Assembly: GCA_009845645.1 (NCBI GenBank)
Contig: VXZF01000267.1
Location: 1-10,866, forward strand
DNA length: 10,866 bases
Reading direction: 5' to 3'
From: Gemmatimonadota bacterium
GTDB taxonomy: Bacteria > Latescibacterota > UBA2968 > UBA8231
The first letter of the stretch is position 1. Each line of letters starts with the position of its first letter. The notes beneath the pieces were generated by a model. The model had not been told where the DNA came from. It did not search any database and saw only the letters and a program-made list of their open reading frames with translations. This document shows positions 5,486-10,866 of the stretch, piece by piece. The translations under genes and the position numbers were made by a program.

Positions 5486-5779
5486 TTAGTAGTTGGAGTA
5501 GTGCTCCGCTAAGACTTCCTCGCCGTGGCGCTGGACTAGCACTTCTTTGAATTTGGCGATGGAGTCGCTAGCGCGCAGGTGCGCCAGCATCTCGCTCTTG
5601 GACATGACCATCATCGTGCCATTTTTGTAGTCGGGGAAGCGACAAAAGCTGAACTCAACTGGCTCGCCAGTGACGCAGCAGGTGTCTTCCATTTCCAACT
5701 CGATCTGCGTGCCGGGATCAAACGGAAATTCAGCGTTGTCGTCGTCGCCGTTGGATTGGACTTTTTTCGGCCTTGCCAT
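5486..5779 (-). CDS. Small hypothetical protein with CC-x10-C cysteines
   Basis: A 97-aa protein that I do not recognise. It begins MARPKK and has an acidic low-complexity stretch (residues 11-22). A central block, DTCCVTGEPVEFSFCRFPDY, carries Cys34, Cys35 and Cys46. A helical-looking C-terminal half ends HGEEVLAEHYSNY. There is no signal peptide or membrane segment, so it is probably cytoplasmic. The cysteines could bind a metal or act in redox chemistry, but three are few for a classic zinc ribbon. The ATG is supported by AAGGAG six bases upstream. It lies 57 nt downstream of map on the same strand, probably in one transcript ending at the 5422-5464 hairpin. The coding call rests on the good ribosome site and ordinary composition. 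Confidence 0.8.
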   Translation of the reverse strand: MARPKKVQSNGDDDNAEFPFDPGTQIELEMEDTCCVTGEPVEFSFCRFPDYKNGTMMVMSKSEMLAHLRASDSIAKFKEVLVQRHGEEVLAEHYSNY

Positions 5780-5836
5780 GCTGTTCTCCTTGTGAGATGA
5801 ACTTAAAAAATAAGAAAATGCCGCCGCTGAGCAAGA

Positions 5837-6598
5837 TCAGTACGGCAGATCGGCAAAGCGCGACAGCACGTCCGGCCCGTCGTGGGTGACGGCCACGGTG
5901 TGTTCGTATTGGGCCGAGAGCTTGCCGTCGGCGGTGACGGCCGTCCAGTCGTCGTCGAGTACGCGCGTGTCGTGTGCGCCTTCGTTGACCATCGGCTCAA
6001 TGGTAAAGACCATGCCGTTTTGCAGGCGACGACCCGTGCCAGCCTTGCCGTAGTGGAGCAATTGGGGTTCCTCGTGGAAGTTGCGGCCAATGCCGTGGCC
6101 GCAATACGTGCGCACAATGGAAAAGCCGCACGCTTCGACATAGCTTTGGATGGCGTGGCCAATGTCGCCGAGGCGTCGCCCGGGCGTACAGAAGGCCAAC
6201 CCTTCCTCCAAGCTCTGGCGCGTGGCGTCGAGTAGGCGCTGGGCCTTGGAGGTCACGCAGCCGACTTTCATGGTGACGTTCATGTCGCCGTGAAAGCCAT
6301 CCTTTTTAACGGCAATGTCAACGGCAAGGATGTCCCCTTCTTGCAGGACGCGGTCTCCGGGAATGCCGTGGACGACTTCGTCATTGACCGAGACGCAGAT
6401 GCTGCGGGGAAAGCCGCGATAGCCCAAGGCACTGGCGACTGCTCCTTGGCTGCGGATGTAGCGGTCGGCTATTTGATCGAGATGGAGGGTGGTGACTCCA
6501 GGTGCGAGGGCCTCTTCGACGCGGAGCATGGCTTCGGCGGCGATGCGGCAACTAGCGCGGATGCGGTCGATTTCCAAGAGAGATTTGAGATATACCAT
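5837..6598 (-). CDS. map: Methionine aminopeptidase, type I
   Basis: Cytoplasmic metalloenzyme that removes the initiator methionine from nascent proteins. The 253-aa length is usual for a bacterial type Ia enzyme without extensions. All catalytic residues are visible: His77 (VVHGIP), Asp94 (AVDIAV), Asp105 (FHGDMN), His168 (CGHGIG), Glu201 (FTIEPM) and Glu232 (QYEHT). These correspond to E. coli H79, D97, D108, H171, E204 and E235. The N-terminus VYLKSLLEIDRIR matches the family start, so ATG 6598 is well placed although no Shine-Dalgarno sequence precedes it. It diverges from the glycosyltransferase gene with only about 20-59 nt between them. A TTGACA at 6638-6633 on the minus strand could be its -35, but I see only a poor -10. 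It ends in TGA. Confidence 0.97.
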   Translation of the reverse strand: MVYLKSLLEIDRIRASCRIAAEAMLRVEEALAPGVTTLHLDQIADRYIRSQGAVASALGYRGFPRSICVSVNDEVVHGIPGDRVLQEGDILAVDIAVKKDGFHGDMNVTMKVGCVTSKAQRLLDATRQSLEEGLAFCTPGRRLGDIGHAIQSYVEACGFSIVRTYCGHGIGRNFHEEPQLLHYGKAGTGRRLQNGMVFTIEPMVNEGAHDTRVLDDDWTAVTADGKLSAQYEHTVAVTHDGPDVLSRFADLPY

Positions 6599-6657
6599 AT
6601 AGGGATTAAAAATCGGGCATGGAGCGAAAGAATGTCAAGCTCTTATACCTAGCGACC

Positions 6658-7680
6658 ATGAAAACGCCCCGCGTATCTATACTACTGCCCGTGTTCAATG
6701 CAGCCGCCACGCTGGCGGAAACTTTGCAGAGCATCCAAGCGCAGAGCCGCGAAGATTTTGAGGTCGTGGCCATAGATGACGGCTCGGAGGACGAGAGCGG
6801 GGACATGCTGTTGGAATGGAGTCGCCGCGATCGCCGCTTTAGGGCGTTGCTGTCCGACCACCAAGGCATTGTCGAGGCTCCCAACCGAGGCTTGGCCTTG
6901 TGTCGGGGCGCGTACGTGGCGCGCATGGACGCCGATGACCGGATGCACCCCGAGCGTTTGGAAAAACAACTCGCATGGTTGGAAGGAGATCCTAGCTTAA
7001 GTGTCGTGAGCTGTTTGGTGGAGATCTTTCCGCGCGAGGAGACTGGGGAGGGGATGTTGGTGTACGAGGCTTGGTTAAACGGCTTGGTGGATAGCGCGGC
7101 GATTGAACGAGAATTTTTCGTCGAGAGTCCCATCGCCAATCCATCGGCCATGATGCGCCGCGAGGAATTGGTGGCCTTAGGAGGCTACCAAGATCGGGGA
7201 TGGCCGGAAGACTACGATTTGTGGTTGCGCTATCGGGCGGCGGGCCGGCGTTTTGTCAAGGTGCCGGAGGTCTTGCACTACTGGCGCGAACACACCGATC
7301 GGGCGACCCATACCAATAGCCGCTACTCAGTGGAGAATTTTCTCCGCGCCAAAGCGCATTATCTTTGCGCCGGGCCGCTACAAGAGCGGAATGGGCTGGC
7401 CGTCTGGGGTGCGGGCAAGACCGGCCGTCGGCTCGCCAAGCACTTGGAGCGCGAAGGCCGCGCTCCCGATGTATTTATCGATATCGCGCCCAAGAAGATC
7501 GGCGGCACCTTGCGGCGCAGGCCCGTGATCGGACCGGACGATTTGCCGACGTGGTGGACGCGCCACGAGCGACCGATCCTTTTGGCGGCTGTCGCATCGC
7601 GGGGGGCGCGGGCGCTGATTCGGGAGGCGTTGGATGAGTTGGGATTGGTAGAGGGAAATGACTTTTTATGCGTGGCTTAA
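6658..7680 (+). CDS. Family 2 glycosyltransferase with C-terminal Rossmann-like domain
   Basis: A 340-aa protein. Residues 4-230 are a GT-A fold family 2 glycosyltransferase: RVSILLPVFNAA at the N-terminus, IDDGSED (39-45) for the nucleotide, DADD (91-94) as the DxD metal site followed by the usual HPERLEKQLAWL, and WPEDYDLWLR (183-191) with the likely catalytic base. It probably transfers a sugar from a nucleotide donor onto a surface polysaccharide or lipid; the acceptor cannot be told. Residues 246-340 form a second domain starting LAVWGAGKTGRRLAKHL, a glycine-rich beta-alpha-beta nucleotide-binding turn. No membrane segment is seen. I chose ATG 6658 because the conserved domain begins three residues later; an in-frame ATG at 6619 would add 13 residues, and neither has a Shine-Dalgarno sequence. 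The next gene follows after 16 nt. Confidence 0.88.
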   Translation: MKTPRVSILLPVFNAAATLAETLQSIQAQSREDFEVVAIDDGSEDESGDMLLEWSRRDRRFRALLSDHQGIVEAPNRGLALCRGAYVARMDADDRMHPERLEKQLAWLEGDPSLSVVSCLVEIFPREETGEGMLVYEAWLNGLVDSAAIEREFFVESPIANPSAMMRREELVALGGYQDRGWPEDYDLWLRYRAAGRRFVKVPEVLHYWREHTDRATHTNSRYSVENFLRAKAHYLCAGPLQERNGLAVWGAGKTGRRLAKHLEREGRAPDVFIDIAPKKIGGTLRRRPVIGPDDLPTWWTRHERPILLAAVASRGARALIREALDELGLVEGNDFLCVA

Positions 7681-7696
7681 CAAGAAAGGAAACAAC

Positions 7697-8506
7697 ATGA
7701 CGGTGCAATACGCGCTCAACACATCGACAATTCGCCCGGCGTCCCTGCTGGAGAAAATCCGCATTGCCGGGCAGACTGGCTACCAAGGCATCGAGTTGTG
7801 GAACGACGACTTGACCGCGCACGAGCAGCGGGGCGGTTCGCTCGCGGATGTGCGGCAGGCACTGGCCGACTACGGACTAGCGGTGCCAACGGTCATTGCA
7901 CTCCACGGCTGGTTGGGGGCTGAGGACGCGGTGCGGGTGCAGGCATTGGAGGAAGTACGGCGGCGGATGGCGCAGGCCGTAGCAGTGGGGGCCGAGTTTA
8001 TTGTCGCCAGCCCGCCGCGGGACCCCTGCGATCTGAGCCGAGGCGGGGCTGATTATCGCAAGTTACTGGAGATCGGCAAGGAAATTGGCGTGCGACCAGC
8101 GATGGAGTACCTAGGCTTTGTGCAAAGCGTGTACACCATTGACCAAGCTTGGCAGATTGCCACCGACGCCGACCATTTAGATGCCAGTTTGATCATGGAC
8201 CCGTTCCACATTTTACGCGGCGGTGGCCCGGTTGCGAGCATCGCCAAGGTACCTGGCGACAAGGTCGCGGTCTGGCACTGGAACGATGCCCCAGGCGACA
8301 AGCCCTTTGCCGAACAAAGCGACGCCGACCGAGTGATGCCGGGCGATGGAGTCGGGCCATTGCGCGAGATCAAGCGGTTGGCGCAAGCGCAGGGATACGA
8401 GGGGTTTGTGTCGCTGGAGCTGTTCAATCCGGGGCTATGGGAGCAAGATCCGGTGGAAGTCGCCCGGATTGGTCTGGAGAAGATGAGGGCGTATTTCGCT
8501 GGCTAA
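7697..8506 (+). CDS. Sugar phosphate isomerase/epimerase-like TIM-barrel protein
   Basis: A 269-aa protein of the xylose-isomerase-like TIM-barrel superfamily (IolE, hydroxypyruvate isomerase and AP endonuclease 2 relatives). Likely metal ligands and active-site residues appear in family order: Glu33 (GIELWND), Glu137 (AMEYLG), Asp168 and His171 (MDPFH), His194 (WHWND) and Glu241 (SLELFN), with MPGDGVGPL (214-222) as the typical loop. It probably isomerises or epimerises a sugar or inositol derivative; the substrate cannot be read from sequence. ATG 7697 is chosen because AAAGGAA lies five bases upstream. An upstream in-frame ATG at 7658 would overlap the glycosyltransferase gene. No signal peptide is present. 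It is likely co-transcribed with the glycosyltransferase, although a shared pathway is only an inference. Confidence 0.9.
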   Translation: MTVQYALNTSTIRPASLLEKIRIAGQTGYQGIELWNDDLTAHEQRGGSLADVRQALADYGLAVPTVIALHGWLGAEDAVRVQALEEVRRRMAQAVAVGAEFIVASPPRDPCDLSRGGADYRKLLEIGKEIGVRPAMEYLGFVQSVYTIDQAWQIATDADHLDASLIMDPFHILRGGGPVASIAKVPGDKVAVWHWNDAPGDKPFAEQSDADRVMPGDGVGPLREIKRLAQAQGYEGFVSLELFNPGLWEQDPVEVARIGLEKMRAYFAG

Positions 8507-8524
8507 ACGCAGCTTGCCCCCGCG

Positions 8525-9028
8525 TTAAAGCCCTAAAATCTCGCGCGTTCTTCGCGGCAGCGCGCGCCAGTTGGCGATTAGATAGCGGTTGCCATCGACA
8601 TCCTCGATAATGGCCCGACCGCCGGAAAGCATGCGCACATTGGTGCGATAGCCGCGGATTTCGAGTTGGCGGGGGCCGCTGGTAGTTTCGATCTGGCCGC
8701 GCAGCACCCCAAATTCCTCGTCGAGACTATTGAAAGCGAGGACCTGCGGTTGAAAGTAGATCTTGTCGAGTTCGTCTCGCAGCGCTTGACGGCTTTGATC
8801 ATCGAGCTGCTGCGGGTCTTCGATTGTGCCGAGTTCTTGATCTTCGGCGGCAAAGACGCCGATGTAGCGGTCGGATTCTTCTAATGGGAAGGCGCGGCGG
8901 ATCTTAATGTCGGTGTACTCCTCGTCATCGAGCCTGAGGATCAAGCTACCGCGCTCAGAGCGGCTGAAGTGCACCTTTTGTGGGTCGAGCAGAAAATCCT
9001 CGTACGAATAACCGCGTGTCTCGCTCAT
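8525..9028 (-). CDS. DUF1854 family protein, partner of the ABC exporter
   Basis: A 167-aa protein with the DUF1854 pattern: IKIRRAFPLEESDRYIGVF, LDDQSRQALRDELDKIYFQP, EEFGVLRGQIETTSGPRQLEIRG, and near the end GGRAIIEDVDGNRYLIANWRALPRRTREIL. No membrane segment or signal peptide is seen. In other bacteria DUF1854 genes sit beside an ABC exporter, and some such pairs are annotated as cyanophycin-metabolism-associated (recalled, not checked). The biochemical role is not established. Its ATG overlaps the exporter's TGA by four bases, a coupling that strongly suggests the two proteins act together. It converges on the isomerase gene with 18 nt between stops; only a 5-bp inverted repeat lies there, so I call no terminator. 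Confidence 0.83.
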   Translation of the reverse strand: MSETRGYSYEDFLLDPQKVHFSRSERGSLILRLDDEEYTDIKIRRAFPLEESDRYIGVFAAEDQELGTIEDPQQLDDQSRQALRDELDKIYFQPQVLAFNSLDEEFGVLRGQIETTSGPRQLEIRGYRTNVRMLSGGRAIIEDVDGNRYLIANWRALPRRTREILGL

Positions 9029-10866
9029 AATGCCCGCACTTTCGCCATTTCGGTTTGCATATTGACTAGTCGGCGATAGACGCCTTCCTCCTTATTGAGC
9101 AGCTCTTCGTGGGTGCCGACCTCGGCGACGCGCCCTCTTTCCAACACCAGCAGTCGGTCGGCGTTTTTGAGGGTCGAAAGCCGGTGGGCGATGGCAAAGG
9201 TCGTGCGGCCAGCTACTAACCGTTCGAGCGCCTCTTGGATTTCGTATTCGGTCTGGGTATCGACCGAGGCGGTGGCTTCGTCGAGAATGAGGATGCGCGG
9301 GTTGCCGATCAGGGCGCGGGCAATGGAGATGCGCTGGCGCTCGCCGCCGGAGAGCCGACCGCCGCGTTCGCCGACTTGGGTGTCGTAGCCATCGGGAAAA
9401 TTCATGATAAACTTGTGGGCGTTGGCCGCACGAGCTGCCTCGATGACCTCTTGGCGCGTTGCGTCGGGGTGCCCATAGGCGATATTGCTGGCGATAGAGC
9501 CTTGGAAGAGCAGCGGCTCTTGCAAGACCACGCCGATTTGGCCGCGCAGCGCCTGCTGTTTGAGCCGGGTAATGGGCTGGCCGTCGATGCGGACCTGGCC
9601 GTCGGTGGCGTCGTAGAACCGCGAGATGAGGTTGACCAAGGTTGACTTGCCAGCGCCGCTGGGGCCAACGATGCCGATCATCTCGCCGGGCTCGGCCTTA
9701 AAGTGGATGCGGTCGAGGATTCTAGCCGACCCGTCGTACGTGAAGCTGACATTGCGGAATTCTACCGCGCCGGTAAGCGAGCCGGGGTCGATGGCATCGG
9801 GGTCGTCTTGGACTTCAGGCTCAGTATCGATGATTTCAAAGACGCGCTCGGCCGTTGTTGCCGCGGTCTCTAGCTGCTCGGTGAGGTTGCACAGCGAGCG
9901 CACCGGCGCGTAGAACATCATCATATAGGCGATAAATGCTTGGAGGTCGCCGAGGGTCAAGGTGTTGGAGAGCACCCGATTGCCGCCGAACCACCACAGG
10001 ATGATCGAGCCGACCGAGGTGGTAAAGGAGATCGTCGGAATGTAATAGGACCGCATCTTGAACGAGGTCATCTGCGAGTCGCGCAGGTCGCTGTTGCGCT
10101 CGTTGAAGCGCTCGAGCTCGCGGTTTTCTTGGGCAAAGGCCTTTACTACCTTGACGCCGGGAATGGTGTCGGCGAGCATGGCGTTGAGGGTGGAAATGCG
10201 ACGCCATATCCGGTGGAAAACCCAGTGGATGCGGTTGCGGTAGATGATGGTGCCGATGATCATGAAGGGGATTGGGATCAGCGACAAAAGCGCCAATTCC
10301 CAATTCATTACAAATAGCATCGCGCAAATGCCGATGATGGTCAGCCCGTCAATGACGATGTCTTGGAATCCCGAAGTGATAAATCTGCGCATGCGCTCGG
10401 TATCGCTGGTGACGCGGGTCATGATCCGACCGGTGCTGAGCGAGTTGTAAAACGTCAGCGACAGCAATTGCAAGTGTTGAAAAATTTGCATCTGCAAATC
10501 GTACACAACGCGCTGGCCGAGCCACCCCAATGCGTACATCCGCACGCCGCTGATGATGCCGCGGCCGAGATAGACGCCGAGCAGGCCGAGCACGACCGAC
10601 AGCAGAAGTGGGACGCTCGCGGCGGGAGGCGTGGTCGTCTCGCCCTCAGCGATGCCTGCGGCTTCGTATTGGACGATGACCGGGACGATGACATCGTCGA
10701 TGAGGATGCGGTTGAGCTGGGGTGGCAGCAGGCCGATGGCCGTCAGCACAATCGTCAGCGTAAACCCGATCAGTGCTTGGGTTTTATAGGGCTTGATATA
10801 GGAAAACAACCGCCAGAAGGTCTCGGTCTGGCGCAGGCAGTTGGGGCAGACTTTGGAGCCGGAGCG
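9025..10866 (-). CDS. ABC exporter (fused membrane and ATPase domains), N-terminus cut by window edge
   Basis: At least 613 residues are visible, and the frame stays open to the window edge. Counting from the first visible codon, residues 7-10 are CPNC, directly before the membrane domain; this looks like the second knuckle of a zinc ribbon whose first half lies outside. A type I exporter domain with about six helices follows (roughly 28-325), and SDTERMRRF is typical of it. The ATPase domain has Walker A GPSGAGKST (401-409), Q-loop Gln449, signature LSGGE (505-509), Walker B ILILDE (525-530) and His561, so it looks active. One half-transporter should dimerise to export an unknown substrate. 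A TTG at 10809 is a possible start but would discard the CPNC segment. The gene overlaps the DUF1854 gene by four bases (ATGA). Confidence 0.92.
   Translation of the reverse strand, partial: RSGSKVCPNCLRQTETFWRLFSYIKPYKTQALIGFTLTIVLTAIGLLPPQLNRILIDDVIVPVIVQYEAAGIAEGETTTPPAASVPLLLSVVLGLLGVYLGRGIISGVRMYALGWLGQRVVYDLQMQIFQHLQLLSLTFYNSLSTGRIMTRVTSDTERMRRFITSGFQDIVIDGLTIIGICAMLFVMNWELALLSLIPIPFMIIGTIIYRNRIHWVFHRIWRRISTLNAMLADTIPGVKVVKAFAQENRELERFNERNSDLRDSQMTSFKMRSYYIPTISFTTSVGSIILWWFGGNRVLSNTLTLGDLQAFIAYMMMFYAPVRSLCNLTEQLETAATTAERVFEIIDTEPEVQDDPDAIDPGSLTGAVEFRNVSFTYDGSARILDRIHFKAEPGEMIGIVGPSGAGKSTLVNLISRFYDATDGQVRIDGQPITRLKQQALRGQIGVVLQEPLLFQGSIASNIAYGHPDATRQEVIEAARAANAHKFIMNFPDGYDTQVGERGGRLSGGERQRISIARALIGNPRILILDEATASVDTQTEYEIQEALERLVAGRTTFAIAHRLSTLKNADRLLVLERGRVAEVGTHEELLNKEEGVYRRLVNMQTEMAKVRAL

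Noticed and set aside
7658..7696. Upstream ATG 7658 for the TIM-barrel gene
   Set aside because: It would overlap the glycosyltransferase 3' end, and the extra residues match nothing in the family. ATG 7697 has a good ribosome site and the family-like N-terminus.
8504..8526. Inverted repeat AACGC/GCGTT between converging stops as a terminator
   Set aside because: Only five base pairs around an 11-nt loop and no T-run; too weak to call.
1..10866. CRISPR array, IS element, integrase or phage genes
   Set aside because: I saw no regularly spaced direct repeats, transposase or integrase motifs, or terminal inverted repeats; the content is housekeeping.

Overview
The window is chromosomal DNA from a bacterium of moderately high GC content. 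It holds housekeeping genes and no mobile element, integrase, phage gene or CRISPR array that I can see. The dnaE product carries the wording AMNALYRPGPMEMIP and DF-x3-GRD, which I associate with Bacteroidetes/FCB-type DnaE. The organism is therefore probably a Gram-negative FCB-like or candidate-phylum lineage, but this assignment is weak.

Layout from left to right. Positions 1-825 read forward: the 3' end of tpiA, then secG, then tRNA-Leu(GAG), closed by a strong hairpin terminator. A Trm112-family gene (835-1083) runs backward. Its promoter region holds a perfect 14-bp palindrome of TetR-operator type. A near-consensus sigma70 promoter (1245-1273) and a perfect Shine-Dalgarno sequence then drive dnaE (1377-4847). 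A TlpA/ResA-type lipoprotein gene starts 2 nt after dnaE. A 19-bp perfect-stem hairpin (5422-5464) separates it from a converging backward pair, map (methionine aminopeptidase) and a 97-aa protein I do not recognise. Diverging from map is a forward pair: a family 2 glycosyltransferase with a C-terminal Rossmann-like domain, and a xylose-isomerase-like TIM-barrel protein. The right end is a backward pair, an ABC exporter that runs off the window edge and a DUF1854 protein, overlapping by 4 nt (ATGA).

The most notable observation is in dnaE. The full frame is the normal DnaE length (1156 codons), but codon 420 is an in-frame TAG. The polymerase active site also departs from consensus at positions that are nearly invariant: PDxDxDF reads PDIVIDF (loss of the equivalent of E. 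coli D403), GRGSxAGS reads GRGSTAGC, and GEADxLRxAMGKK reads GEAYIMIKAIGKK. The PHP metal-ligand set and the clamp-binding motif look intact. This could be a decaying or polymerase-dead dnaE paralog, or it could in part be sequence error. TAG is the ordinary stop of three neighbouring genes, so general recoding of TAG is unlikely.

The second notable point is the ABC exporter. Its reading frame continues past the window edge and shows a CPNC knuckle just before the membrane domain, which suggests an N-terminal zinc ribbon. Together with the DUF1854 partner it matches an arrangement that I recall being annotated in other bacteria as cyanophycin-metabolism-associated.
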